From assembly GCA_937897985.1 (NCBI GenBank), contig CALCBD010000065.1:1-64000 (forward strand): DNA of 64,000 bases. Reading direction: 5' to 3'. Below the pieces are notes generated by a model. That model worked only from the letters and a program-made list of their open reading frames with translations. It searched no databases and had not been told where the DNA came from. Made by a program: the position numbers and the translations under genes. Source of the stretch: an uncultured Paludibacter sp. (lineage in GTDB: Bacteria; Bacteroidota; Bacteroidia; Bacteroidales; Paludibacteraceae). Numbering within the stretch: the first letter of the stretch is position 1; each line of letters opens with the position of its first letter. Below, in pieces: positions 44,296-53,303 of the stretch.

Positions 44296-44841
44296 TTAGT
44301 TTTTCTTAAATGGTAATCCAAATTCTTTCAACAAAGCAAAGCCTTCTTCATCAGTAGCTGCTGTGGTTACAAAAGTAATATTCATACCAAGCATACGTGA
44401 GATAGCATCAATGTTGATTTCGGGGAAGATAATCTGTTCGGTGATACCTAATGTATAGTTACCCCGACCATCCAGTTTATTTTCAATACCCTTGAAGTCA
44501 CGAACGCGTGGTAATGCAACACGAATAAGTCTTTCCAGAAATTCGTACATACGATCTCCGCGTAATGTAACGCGTACACCAACAGGCATTTTCTTACGAA
44601 GTTTGAAATTCGAAATATCTTTCTTGGATATTGTTGCAACTGCTTTCTGACCGGTGATAGTTGTCATTTCATTGATTGCCACTTCGATAATTTTTTTATC
44701 GGCAACGGCTATACCCAATCCCTGATTCAGAACAATTTTTTCGAGTTTCGGAGCCTGCATTATAGAGCTGTAACCAAACTCTTTCATTAAGATAGGAACG
44801 ATACGTTCCTTGTAATCTTGTTTTAAACTTGCTGTGTTCAT
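44296..44841 (-). CDS. rplE: 50S ribosomal protein L5
   Basis: 181 aa, holds 5S rRNA and contacts P-site tRNA. EKIVLNQGLGIAVADKKIIE near residue 30, LRKKMPVGVRVTLRGDRMYEFLERL, and the C-terminal MNITFVTTAATDEEGFALLKEFGLPF. Confidence 0.98.
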   Translation of the reverse strand: MNTASLKQDYKERIVPILMKEFGYSSIMQAPKLEKIVLNQGLGIAVADKKIIEVAINEMTTITGQKAVATISKKDISNFKLRKKMPVGVRVTLRGDRMYEFLERLIRVALPRVRDFKGIENKLDGRGNYTLGITEQIIFPEINIDAISRMLGMNITFVTTAATDEEGFALLKEFGLPFKKN

Positions 44842-44843
44842 CC

Positions 44844-45158
44844 TTAAATTTCTCCTCCTGATTTTTTAGAAATACGCACCAACTTACCATCAGCATTCAA
44901 TTTACGTCCTACTCTGACGGGTTTACCGTTTTCAACAGGATTAAGATTGGAAATGTGAATAGCTGCTTCTTGTTTTAAGATGCCACCTTGAGGACTCTTT
45001 GCGTTAGGTTTGGTGCTCTTTGACACCATATTAACACCTTCTACGATAGCGCGTTGTTCTTTCACAAGTACCTGAAGCACGCGGCCGGTCTTGCCTTTGT
45101 CAACACCAGCATTAACGTAAACGGTATCACCTTTTTTGATATGTAATTTGCTCATCAC
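44844..45158 (-). CDS. rplX: 50S ribosomal protein L24
   Basis: 104 aa assembly initiator with an N-terminal KOW motif (KKGDTVYVNAGVDKGKTGRVLQV). NPVENGKPVRVGRKLNADGKLVRISKKSG at the C-terminus. 2 bp before rplE. Confidence 0.98.
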   Translation of the reverse strand: MMSKLHIKKGDTVYVNAGVDKGKTGRVLQVLVKEQRAIVEGVNMVSKSTKPNAKSPQGGILKQEAAIHISNLNPVENGKPVRVGRKLNADGKLVRISKKSGGEI

Positions 45159-45176
45159 TAATTTATTTTTCGAAGA

Positions 45177-45542
45177 TTAAAGCACTTCAGGTGCAAGTGA
45201 TATGATTTTCATATTTGTAGCACGCAATTCACGGGCTACCGGACCGAAGATACGGCTTCCACGGATTTCACCTGCATTATTTAACAATACACAGGCATTG
45301 TCGTCGAATCGGATGTAAGATCCATCTGCACGACGAACTTCCTTTTTGGTACGTACTATCACCGCTTTTGAAACGATACCTTTTTTGATGTCAGCCGAAG
45401 GGATAACACTCTTCACTGCTACCACAATGATATCGCCGAGTGTGGCGTAACGTTTGCTGGTACCTCCCAATACACGAATACACAGAGCTTCTTTTGCTCC
45501 GCTGTTATCCGCTACTACGAGTCTTGATTCTTGTTGTATCAT
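45177..45542 (-). CDS. rplN: 50S ribosomal protein L14
   Basis: 121 aa, at the 50S-30S bridge. MIQQESRLVVADNSGAKEALCIRVLGG and DNACVLLNNAGEIRGSRIFGPVARELR are diagnostic. Standard length. Confidence 0.98.
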   Translation of the reverse strand: MIQQESRLVVADNSGAKEALCIRVLGGTSKRYATLGDIIVVAVKSVIPSADIKKGIVSKAVIVRTKKEVRRADGSYIRFDDNACVLLNNAGEIRGSRIFGPVARELRATNMKIISLAPEVL

Positions 45543-45545
45543 AAT

Positions 45546-45803
45546 TTACTTAACTCTTTCGATAATTTCAGTTAATCTCCATCTTTTTAATTTACTCAGC
45601 GGACGGGTTTCCATGATGCGAACTGTATCACCAATGTTACATTCGTTCTTTTCGTCATGGGCATGGTATTTTTTTGTCTTATTTACGAATTTTCCGTAAA
45701 TAGGGTGTTTTTCTTTCCATTTTACAGCCACTGTGATGGTTTTGTCCATCTTGTTGCTGAAAACGACACCCGTTCTTTCTTTTCTTAAATTTCTTGTTTC
45801 CAT
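45546..45803 (-). CDS. rpsQ: 30S ribosomal protein S17
   Basis: 85 aa OB-fold protein that binds early to 16S rRNA. RKERTGVVFSNKMDKTITVAVKWKEKHPIYGK and GDTVRIMETRPLSKLKRWRLTEI match the family. Confidence 0.98.
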   Translation of the reverse strand: METRNLRKERTGVVFSNKMDKTITVAVKWKEKHPIYGKFVNKTKKYHAHDEKNECNIGDTVRIMETRPLSKLKRWRLTEIIERVK

Positions 45804-45816
45804 CAGGATCTAAATT

Positions 45817-46011
45817 TTATTGATTAATTTCCCGCTGACGCAACACTGTTGCAAGACGTGCTAATGTACGGCGTACCACTTTAATTTGCAACGGATTGTC
45901 GAGTGGAGAAATGGCATGATTCAGTTTCAAACGAACCAAGTGCTCTTTTTCCACATCTATGCGTTCCTGAATCTCTTTTGTGCTTAATTCTTTAATTTCT
46001 CTTGTTTTCAT
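45817..46011 (-). CDS. rpmC: 50S ribosomal protein L29
   Basis: 64 aa helical hairpin at the polypeptide exit. KTREIKELSTKEIQERIDVEKEHLVRLKLNHAISPLDNP. 5 bp after rplP. Confidence 0.97.
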   Translation of the reverse strand: MKTREIKELSTKEIQERIDVEKEHLVRLKLNHAISPLDNPLQIKVVRRTLARLATVLRQREINQ

Positions 46012-46016
46012 TTTCC

Positions 46017-46451
46017 TTACAAGTTTTGAGAGGTATAATCATAATCCCGTCTTACCACGAATTTAGTAGTAACGGGAAGTTTCTGGGCTGCCAGACGCAA
46101 TGCTTCTTTTGCGATTTCGAACGACACACCTTCAACTTCGAACAACATGCGACCCGGAGTTACCGGTGCAACAAATCCTTCCGGAGCTCCCTTACCTTTA
46201 CCCATACGCACTTCGGCCGGTTTCTTGGTAATTGGTTTATCCGGGAATACGCGAATCCAGATTTGTCCCTGACGTTGCATATAGCGGGTCACTGCAATAC
46301 GGGCGGCTTCAATTTGGCGACCTGTTAACCATTTGGATTCTAAAGATTTAATTCCAAAAGAACCGAACGCTAATTGATTACCTCTTTGGGCATTTCCTTT
46401 CATGCGCCCTTTTTGCTGTCTCCTGAACTTTGTTTTTTTAGGTTGTAACAT
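46017..46451 (-). CDS. rplP: 50S ribosomal protein L16
   Basis: 144 aa, shapes the A-site tRNA region of the peptidyl transferase centre. MLQPKKTKFRRQQKGRMKGNAQRGN and IWIRVFPDKPITKKPAEVRMGKGKGAPEGFVAPV are diagnostic. Confidence 0.98.
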   Translation of the reverse strand: MLQPKKTKFRRQQKGRMKGNAQRGNQLAFGSFGIKSLESKWLTGRQIEAARIAVTRYMQRQGQIWIRVFPDKPITKKPAEVRMGKGKGAPEGFVAPVTPGRMLFEVEGVSFEIAKEALRLAAQKLPVTTKFVVRRDYDYTSQNL

Positions 46452-46482
46452 AATTTCCTTAAATCAAATTCATTAATAACAG

Positions 46483-47244
46483 TTAATTTTTTCTCTTTTT
46501 AAATCCGCCTTTACCTCCACGGTCATTGCGATCTTTACGATCTCCACGATCGTTGTTGTAACGATCACCACCGCGCGATACTTCTTTGGTAGCAGTAAAG
46601 TTTGGAGCAAGGTCTTTTTTTCCGTAGATTTCACCGCGGCAAATCCATACTTTGATACCGATGATACCTACTTTGGTCAATGCTTCTGCATGAGCATAAT
46701 CGATATCGGCTCTGAAGGTATGAAGCGGAGTACGTCCTTCTTTATACATTTCCGAGCGGGCCATTTCGGCTCCGTTCAGACGACCTGAACACTGGATTTT
46801 GATACCTTCGGCACCCATACGCATGGTAGAGGCGATAGCCATTTTTGTTGCACGGCGGTAAGCAATTTTACCTTCCACCTGACGTGCCACATTGTTGGCT
46901 ACTATTACTGCATCCAACTCCGGACGTTTAATTTCGAAGATATTGATTTGAATGTCCTTGTCGGTTACTTTCTTCAATTCTTCTTTCAGTTTGTCAACTT
47001 CCTGTCCACCTTTTCCGATAATGATACCGGGACGGGCAGTACATACAGTTATTGTTACCAGTTTCAACGTACGTTCGATAACGATACGGGATACGCTTGC
47101 TTTTGCCAAACGGGCATTCAGGTATTTTCTGATTTTGCTGTCTTCAAGTATGGTATCACCATAATTGTTGCCACCGTACCAGTTTGAATCCCATCCACGG
47201 ATAATTCCTAAGCGGTTACTTATCGGATTAATTTTTTGTCCCAT
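46483..47244 (-). CDS. rpsC: 30S ribosomal protein S3
   Basis: 253 aa. The KH domain near residues 45-110 (RPGIIIGKGGQEVDKLKEEL) and the C-terminal S3 domain (RRATKMAIASTMRMGAEGIKIQCSGRLNGAEMAR) are normal. The last 35 residues are an arginine/glycine/aspartate-rich tail (VSRGGDRYNNDRGDRKDRNDRGG), longer than in E. coli. Confidence 0.97.
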   Translation of the reverse strand: MGQKINPISNRLGIIRGWDSNWYGGNNYGDTILEDSKIRKYLNARLAKASVSRIVIERTLKLVTITVCTARPGIIIGKGGQEVDKLKEELKKVTDKDIQINIFEIKRPELDAVIVANNVARQVEGKIAYRRATKMAIASTMRMGAEGIKIQCSGRLNGAEMARSEMYKEGRTPLHTFRADIDYAHAEALTKVGIIGIKVWICRGEIYGKKDLAPNFTATKEVSRGGDRYNNDRGDRKDRNDRGGKGGFKKRKN

Positions 47245-47251
47245 CGAGCAA

Positions 47252-47662
47252 TTAATTTTCGTTATCGTTAGTATTCTTGGTATCTACAAATATAGTAACG
47301 TGGTTCGAGCGTTTGCGAATGCGGTATCCGCGGCCCTGAGGTGCGGTACGCAGACGTTTGAGCATTGTAGCTGAATCCACGGCTATGTTACTTACATATA
47401 AATTAGCGTTGTCAGCTTTTTGAGCTGTTTTGGTTTCCCAGTTGGCAACCGCTGATTTCAGTAATTTTTCTAATTTTCCGGAAGCTTCCTTGGATGAAAA
47501 CTTAAGGACACTTAACGCTTTATTTACTTCCATGCCGCGTATCATATCGGCCACAAGGCGCATCTTACGGGGAGAAGTAGGAACGTTGTTAAGCTTGGCA
47601 AAATAAAGAGATTTGTTGGCCTCTTTTCTGGCGTCGGCTGATATTTTTTTTCTTGCACCCAT
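47252..47662 (-). CDS. rplV: 50S ribosomal protein L22
   Basis: 136 aa, its beta-hairpin lines the exit tunnel. AKLNNVPTSPRKMRLVADMIRGMEVNKAL and MLKRLRTAPQGRGYRIRKRSNHVTIFV are diagnostic. The hydrophilic N-terminal extension of about 15 residues is modest. Confidence 0.97.
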   Translation of the reverse strand: MGARKKISADARKEANKSLYFAKLNNVPTSPRKMRLVADMIRGMEVNKALSVLKFSSKEASGKLEKLLKSAVANWETKTAQKADNANLYVSNIAVDSATMLKRLRTAPQGRGYRIRKRSNHVTIFVDTKNTNDNEN

Positions 47663-47705
47663 TTTCTTGAAATGTTTATTTTTTCTGTTTTAAAATTTCA
47701 ATGGA

Positions 47706-47972
47706 TTATTTTTTCTTACCACCATGACCGCGGAAGTTACGAGTAGGTGAAAATTCACCCAACTTGTGTCCTACCATATTTTCGGTTACATATACAGGTA
47801 TAAACTTGTTTCCATTGTGAACTGCAATTGTATGACCTACAAAATCAGGCGAAATCATTGAAGCACGTGCCCATGTTTTAATAACGGTCTTTTTTCCGCT
47901 TTCATTCATGGCTAAAACCTTTGTTTCAAGTTTCAGGTTAATGTATGGTCCTTTTTTTAATGAACGGCTCAT
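47706..47972 (-). CDS. rpsS: 30S ribosomal protein S19
   Basis: 88 aa, in the 30S head next to S13. MSRSLKKGPYINLKLETKV and PVYVTENMVGHKLGEFSPTRNFRGHGG. Confidence 0.98.
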   Translation of the reverse strand: MSRSLKKGPYINLKLETKVLAMNESGKKTVIKTWARASMISPDFVGHTIAVHNGNKFIPVYVTENMVGHKLGEFSPTRNFRGHGGKKK

Positions 47973-47994
47973 ATTATTTACTTAATTTTTTCGA

Positions 47995-48819
47995 TTATTT
48001 TTTCTTTCTTTCAATAATATATTGACTCGACTGTTTCTTTGGAGCACGTGTTTTGTACCCTTTAGCTAACAAGCCTTTGCGAGAACGCGGGTGTCCACCT
48101 GAAGCACGGCCTTCTCCACCACCCATGGGGTGATCAACCGGGTTCATAGCTACACCACGTACGCGAGGACGACGTCCAAGCCAGCGTGAGCGACCTGCTT
48201 TTCCTGATCTTTCGAGCGCATGGTCAGAGTTCCCTACAGTTCCAATAGTAGCTTTACAAGTTGCAAGCACTTTACGAATTTCACCCGAAGGCAGTTTGAT
48301 AATTGCATATTTATCTTCGCGTGAAGTTAATTGTGCAAAAGTTCCTGCCGAACGTACCATCGCGGCACCCTGACCCGGACGTAATTCAATGTTATGAATT
48401 ATCGTTCCCAGCGGAATGTTTTGTAAAGGCAATGAATTACCTACTTCAGGAGCAGCTTTGTCTCCCGAAAGTATCACCTGACCTACCTGCAATCCGTTTG
48501 GTGCAAGAATGTATCTTTTTTCCCCATCGGCGTAAAACAGCAATGCGATACGAGCCGAACGGTTCGGATCATATTCGATTGTCTTTACTGTCGCGGGAAC
48601 ACCATCTTTGTTGCGTTTAAAGTCAATTACTCTATATTTCTTCTTGTGACCGCCACCAATGTAGCGCATGGTCATTTTACCATCATGGTTACGACCACCG
48701 GATTTAGCTCCGCCTGTTACAAGAGATTTTTCTGGTACATCCGTAGTAATTGTGTCGAATGTGCCAATAATCTTGTGTCTCTGCCCCGGTGTTGTGGGCA
48801 TTAATTTACGTACAGCCAT
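47995..48819 (-). CDS. rplB: 50S ribosomal protein L2
   Basis: 274 aa, needed for subunit joining and peptidyl transfer. SGRNHDGKMTMRYIGGGHKKKYRVIDFKR in the N-terminal half and the RGVAMNPVDHPMGGGEGRA block, with the universally conserved His, near residue 230. Confidence 0.98.
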   Translation of the reverse strand: MAVRKLMPTTPGQRHKIIGTFDTITTDVPEKSLVTGGAKSGGRNHDGKMTMRYIGGGHKKKYRVIDFKRNKDGVPATVKTIEYDPNRSARIALLFYADGEKRYILAPNGLQVGQVILSGDKAAPEVGNSLPLQNIPLGTIIHNIELRPGQGAAMVRSAGTFAQLTSREDKYAIIKLPSGEIRKVLATCKATIGTVGNSDHALERSGKAGRSRWLGRRPRVRGVAMNPVDHPMGGGEGRASGGHPRSRKGLLAKGYKTRAPKKQSSQYIIERKKK

Positions 48820-48913
48820 TTATATTTAATTTACTATTTATCTATTTACAATTTACTTTTTTGCATTTACCATTACCTGTTAAGGAAATGGTAAATGTCA
48901 AAATTGTATTTGC

Positions 48914-49204
48914 TTAGATGTTGCTATAAAAATCGATTTGTTCTCCTTCTTTTACTGTAACGATGGCTTTTTTGTATCCCGATGATTTGCCGTTAACCAC
49001 ACCGCTTTTTGTAAAACGGTTTTTCTTTTTCGGCGCTACAATCAGGGTATTTACATCAGTTACAGTTACATTATACATCGCTTCGACTGCTTGTTTAATT
49101 TCAATCTTATTTGCGTCTTTTTGAACTTTAAAGCCATAGCGGTTTAGTTTTTCGCCCAGCTTAGTCATCTTTTCTGTAACGACTGGTTTTACTATAATTC
49201 CCAT
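48914..49204 (-). CDS. rplW: 50S ribosomal protein L23
   Basis: 96 aa, docking site at the tunnel exit for trigger factor and SRP. IVKPVVTEKMTKLGEKLNRYGFKVQKDANKIEIKQAVEAMY. Confidence 0.98.
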   Translation of the reverse strand: MGIIVKPVVTEKMTKLGEKLNRYGFKVQKDANKIEIKQAVEAMYNVTVTDVNTLIVAPKKKNRFTKSGVVNGKSSGYKKAIVTVKEGEQIDFYSNI

Positions 49205-49215
49205 TTCTGTTCTCC

Positions 49216-49845
49216 TTATGCTTTAAATATTTGTTCAATAGCGGCAACCGAATCTTCGGTTAATACAAGCGATTTTGAATTAAGCACTATGTAAGTATTT
49301 AATTCAGAAACCGTTACGACATTTACCTTTGGTAAATTACGAGCCGACAAATATACGTTTTTATTTGCATTTGCTAAAATAATTAACGGTTTTTTATCTG
49401 CTACATTTAAACTTTTTGTCAAAGCTACGATTTCCTTCGTTTTCGGAGCATCAAATTGCAGGTTTTCAACCACTGTAATCAGCTGGTTAGCTGCTTTGTA
49501 AGACAATGCCGATTTACGTGCAAGTTGTTTTACTTTTTTATTTAATTTGAAGCTGTAATCGCGTGGAGTCGGACCGAACATACGTCCTCCACCTACACGA
49601 ACACCTGATTTGATATCGCCCGGACGAGCTCCGCCTCCGCCTTTCTGACGTCCTAACTTACGGGTACTTCCGGCCATTTGACTTCTGCCTTTTGACGAAT
49701 GTGTTCCCTGACGTTGATTGGCCAGATATTGTTTCACATCTAAATAAATAGCATGGTCATTTGGCTCAATAGCGAAGACTGCATCATTCAGTGCTACAGT
49801 TCTGCCTGTATCTTCTCCTTTTATATTAACTACTTTCAGTTCCAT
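49216..49845 (-). CDS. rplD: 50S ribosomal protein L4
   Basis: 209 aa, tunnel-lining protein that in many bacteria also regulates the S10 operon. QGTHSSKGRSQMAGSTRKLGRQKGGGGARPGDIKSGVRVGGGRMFGPTPRDYS is the extended loop. 2 bp after rplC. Confidence 0.98.
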   Translation of the reverse strand: MELKVVNIKGEDTGRTVALNDAVFAIEPNDHAIYLDVKQYLANQRQGTHSSKGRSQMAGSTRKLGRQKGGGGARPGDIKSGVRVGGGRMFGPTPRDYSFKLNKKVKQLARKSALSYKAANQLITVVENLQFDAPKTKEIVALTKSLNVADKKPLIILANANKNVYLSARNLPKVNVVTVSELNTYIVLNSKSLVLTEDSVAAIEQIFKA

Positions 49846-49847
49846 GA

Positions 49848-50465
49848 TTATTTATTGATGATTACGATTGAACCTTTAGCTCCCGGCACTGATCCTTTGA
49901 TTAAAACCAAATTATGTTCCGGAATAACTTTTAAAATTTGCAGGTTTTGAATAGTTACCTGATCACCTCCTGTACGTCCTGCCATACGCATACCTTTGAA
50001 TACGCGTGATGGATAAGATGAAGCACCTAATGAACCGGGTGCACGTAAACGATTGTGCTGTCCGTGAGTGGCCTGACCAACCCCACCAAATCCATGACGT
50101 TTTACAACGCCCTGAAATCCTTTACCTTTTGAAGTTCCGACTACATCGACAAATGTATCAGCTTCAAACATTTCACAGGTGATTGCATCACCTAATTTGA
50201 ATTCAGTTTCAAATCCTTTGAACTCAACCAAGTGTCTCTGAGGTGCTACTCCTGCAGCTTTGAATCTTCCGGCTTCTGCTTTGTTGGTGTGTTTTTCAGT
50301 TTTAGTCTGAAAACCTACCTGAACGGCTGCATAACCATCGGTTTCAACTGTTTTGATTTGAGTAACAACGCAAGGACCTGCTTCGATAACAGTGCACGGT
50401 ACATTTTTACCGTCGGCACTGAAAACGGATGTCATTCCGATTTTTTTTCCTAATAATCCTGGCAT
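49848..50465 (-). CDS. rplC: 50S ribosomal protein L3
   Basis: 205 aa, its extension reaches the peptidyl transferase centre. MPGLLGKKIGMTSVFSADG, GTSKGKGFQGVVKRHGFGGVGQATHGQ and GRTGGDQVTIQNL are diagnostic. Confidence 0.98.
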   Translation of the reverse strand: MPGLLGKKIGMTSVFSADGKNVPCTVIEAGPCVVTQIKTVETDGYAAVQVGFQTKTEKHTNKAEAGRFKAAGVAPQRHLVEFKGFETEFKLGDAITCEMFEADTFVDVVGTSKGKGFQGVVKRHGFGGVGQATHGQHNRLRAPGSLGASSYPSRVFKGMRMAGRTGGDQVTIQNLQILKVIPEHNLVLIKGSVPGAKGSIVIINK

Positions 50466-50480
50466 TTCAATTGTTGTTTA

Positions 50481-50586
50481 AAAGCCTCCTGAATCCCCCA
50501 CAGGGGGACCTGAAGACCATCTTTATTTTAAAAACTTTATTATTTAGCATCCCAAAGTCCCCCTGTGGGGGATTCAGGGGGCTTTA
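50481..50586. repeat. GC-rich inverted-repeat element between rpsJ and rplC
   Basis: Left arm AAAGCCTCCTGAATCCCCCA plus CAGGGGGACCT (50481-50511). Right arm AAAGTCCCCCTGTGGGGG plus ATTCAGGGGGCTTTA (50554-50586). The two are inverted copies about 30 bp long around a 42-bp AT-rich loop. The right arm contains the rpsJ stop codon (50584-50586). Confidence 0.88.
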
Positions 50587-50889
50587 TACTTTGATTTCTA
50601 CTTCTACTCCACTCGGCAATTCAAGTTTCATCAACGCATCAACAGTTTTGGCTGTTGAGCTGTAAATGTCAATCAAACGTTTATATGAACAAAGTTCAAA
50701 TTGTTCACGCGATTTTTTGTTGACGAATGTCGAACGGTTCACTGTAAAAATACGTTTGTGTGTCGGAAGCGGAATTGGACCGCTTACAACTGCACCGGTA
50801 GCTTTTACTGTTTTTACGATTTTTTCTGCTGATTTATCAACCAGATTGTGATCGTAAGATTTTAATTTGATACGAATTTTTTGACTCAT
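50584..50889 (-). CDS. rpsJ: 30S ribosomal protein S10
   Basis: 101 aa. RIKLKSYDHNLVDKSAEKIVKTVKATGAVVSGPIPLPTHKRIFTVNRS is the family core. No tuf gene precedes it; fusA is directly upstream. It is bracketed by GC-rich repeat elements on both sides. Confidence 0.98.
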   Translation of the reverse strand: MSQKIRIKLKSYDHNLVDKSAEKIVKTVKATGAVVSGPIPLPTHKRIFTVNRSTFVNKKSREQFELCSYKRLIDIYSSTAKTVDALMKLELPSGVEVEIKV

Positions 50890-50895
50890 AATGTT

Positions 50896-51060
50896 TAAGC
50901 CCCGTCAATCCCCCACAGGAGGATTTTCAGCAAGCAATTTTTAAATTGTTATTATACTTATTTTCTATTTTGTCTTCTGATTAAGAGTCATTCACTAATC
51001 AGAAATAAATTATTTTTCAGCTCCTAAAGTCCCCCTGCGGGGGATTGAGGGGGCTTACAA
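50896..51060. repeat. GC-rich inverted-repeat element between fusA and rpsJ
   Basis: Left arm TAAGCCCCGTCAATCCCCCA plus CAGGAGGATTT (50896-50926, partly diverged). Right arm AAAGTCCCCCTGCGGGGG plus ATTGAGGGGGCTTA (51026-51057). The loop is about 100 bp and AT-rich, with its own hairpin-prone TCTGATTA...TAATCAGA segment (about 50975-51003). The right arm includes the fusA stop codon (51055-51057). Confidence 0.85.
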
Positions 51061-53172
51061 AAGTTCTACTTTCCCTTTGAACTCGGCAACTACTTCTTTA
51101 GCAATCGAAGCTGATACTTCGGCATAATGATCGAATTCCATTGTAGAAGTTGCACGGCCTGATGTAATGGTACGTAATGCTGTAACATAACCGAAGGTTT
51201 CTGCCAACGGTACTTTTGCTTTTACAATTCTTGCACCGGTACGGCTTGATTCCATTCCTTCTACCTGTCCACGACGTTTGTTCAGGTCACCGATTACATC
51301 ACCCATACTTTCTTCGGGAGTAACCACTTCCATTTTCATGATAGGTTCCAGAAGAATAGGTTTAGCTTTCGAGCAGGCTTCTTTATATGCCATCTGAGCA
51401 CAAATTTCGAACGACAACTGATCCGAGTCAACTGCATGGAACGAACCGTCGAGCACTGTCACTTTAAGTTTGTCGAGCGGGAATCCGGCCAACACACCAT
51501 TTTTCATGGCAGTAGCGAAACCTTTCTGAATGGCAGGAATATATTCTTTAGGGATATTACCACCCTTAACCACATCAACAAACTGCAATGTTCCTTCGAA
51601 ATCTTTGTCAGCAGGTTCAACGCGAACAATAATGTCGGCGAATTTACCGCGACCACCGGATTGTTTTTTGTACACTTCACGAATTTCAACTGCTTTGGAA
51701 ATTGCTTCTTTGTACGACACCTGAGGACGTCCCTGATTACATTCAACTTTGAATTCACGTTTCAGACGGTCGATAATGATTTCGAGGTGAAGTTCACCCA
51801 TACCACTGATAATAGTCTGTCCTGATTGTTCCTGTGTATGAACGGTAAATGTTGGATCTTCCTCAGCCAGTTTAGCCAATCCCATTCCTAATTTATCGAG
51901 GTCTTTCTGAGTCTTGGGCTCAATAGAGATACCGATTACAGGTTCAGGGAAATCCATCGATTCGAGAGTAATCGGATGTGCTTCGTCGCACAGTGTATCA
52001 CCTGTACGGATATCCTTGAAACCAACTCCGGCACCAATATCACCAGCAGAGATTAACTCAACCGGATTTTGTTTATTGGAATGCATCTGGAAAATACGTG
52101 AGATACGCTCTTTCTTTTCGGAACGGGTGTTGTATACATACGATCCGGCAGGAAGCTGACCTGAATAGACACGGAAGAAGCAAAGACGACCTACATAAGG
52201 ATCGGTTGCAATCTTAAATGCCAGAGCACACAACGGTTCTTTAGCATCGGGGTGACGTACAACGTCTTTATCCTGAAAACGGGGATCTTTACCTACAATT
52301 TCGGGAGTATCGAGCGGACTTGGCAAATAGGCACAAACAGCATCGAGCATGGTCTGTACACCTTTGTTTTTGAATGCCGAACCACAAATCATCGGATTGA
52401 TTTCCATTGAAAGTGTGGCTTTACGGATAGCTACCTTGATTTCATCAATCGTAATTTTCGAAGGATCATCAAAGTATTTTTCCATCAGAACATCATCATA
52501 CTCAGCAATTACTTCGAGCATTTTGTCTCTCCATTCTTCAGCTTCCGCTTTCAGATCGGCAGGAATTTCTTCAACAGAGTATTCGGCACCCATGGTTTCG
52601 TCGTGCCAGAATATTGCCTTCATTTGCACAAGGTCAATTACCCCCTTGAATTTTTCTTCGGCACCGATAGGAATCTGAATCGGACAGGGTTTAGCACCCA
52701 GTACATCCTTTACCTGACGAACCACTTCATAAAAATCCGCACCCGAACGGTCCATTTTATTAACAAAACCGATACGTGGCACATTATATTTGTCGGCCTG
52801 ACGCCATACTGTTTCCGATTGAGGTTCAACACCACCAACCGCACAGAAAGTAGCAACTGCACCATCAAGGATACGCAACGAACGCTCTACCTCAACGGTA
52901 AAGTCAACGTGTCCCGGAGTGTCAATCAGATTGATTTTATATTTATCACCCTGATATTCCCACGATGTAGTGGTTGCAGCCGAAGTAATGGTAATACCAC
53001 GCTCCTGCTCCTGCTCCATCCAGTCCATAGTTGCAGCACCATCGTGCACCTCACCGATTTTGTGAGTCAAACCGGTATAAAACAGGATACGTTCAGACGT
53101 AGTTGTTTTTCCGGCATCAATGTGCGCCATGATACCAATATTTCTGTTATAACTTAAATCTCCTTTAGCCAT
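51055..53172 (-). CDS. fusA: elongation factor G
   Basis: 705 aa translocase GTPase. G1 AHIDAGKTT, switch II DTPGHVDF and NKMD are in the first 150 residues, then domains II-V (GMGELHLEIIIDRLKREF in domain III; SGGRGKFADIIVRVEP in domain IV; the C-terminal RAT-S-MEFDHYAEV region). Full length, so a canonical EF-G and not a tetracycline-resistance paralogue. 131 bp after rpsG. Confidence 0.97.
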   Translation of the reverse strand: MAKGDLSYNRNIGIMAHIDAGKTTTSERILFYTGLTHKIGEVHDGAATMDWMEQEQERGITITSAATTTSWEYQGDKYKINLIDTPGHVDFTVEVERSLRILDGAVATFCAVGGVEPQSETVWRQADKYNVPRIGFVNKMDRSGADFYEVVRQVKDVLGAKPCPIQIPIGAEEKFKGVIDLVQMKAIFWHDETMGAEYSVEEIPADLKAEAEEWRDKMLEVIAEYDDVLMEKYFDDPSKITIDEIKVAIRKATLSMEINPMICGSAFKNKGVQTMLDAVCAYLPSPLDTPEIVGKDPRFQDKDVVRHPDAKEPLCALAFKIATDPYVGRLCFFRVYSGQLPAGSYVYNTRSEKKERISRIFQMHSNKQNPVELISAGDIGAGVGFKDIRTGDTLCDEAHPITLESMDFPEPVIGISIEPKTQKDLDKLGMGLAKLAEEDPTFTVHTQEQSGQTIISGMGELHLEIIIDRLKREFKVECNQGRPQVSYKEAISKAVEIREVYKKQSGGRGKFADIIVRVEPADKDFEGTLQFVDVVKGGNIPKEYIPAIQKGFATAMKNGVLAGFPLDKLKVTVLDGSFHAVDSDQLSFEICAQMAYKEACSKAKPILLEPIMKMEVVTPEESMGDVIGDLNKRRGQVEGMESSRTGARIVKAKVPLAETFGYVTALRTITSGRATSTMEFDHYAEVSASIAKEVVAEFKGKVELL

Positions 53173-53303
53173 TTTAATTCTCTAATACCTTCGACTCCTG
53201 TTCCCTGAAAGGAAATTAGCAAGTCAGGTTTTAATTTTTTTCTTGTTTTTATTAATATCTTTGATTTATAACTCTTTTATCCCGTAAAACGGGAATCCGG
53301 GGT
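53173..53303. repeat. decayed GC-rich repeat pair between rpsG and fusA
   Basis: GACTCCTGTTCCCTGAAAGG (about 53190-53209) and CCCGTAAAACGGGAATCCGG followed by GGTTTA (about 53281-53306) resemble diverged arms of the element seen in three other gaps. The second abuts the rpsG stop codon in the same way. The interval between is T-rich. Confidence 0.5.
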
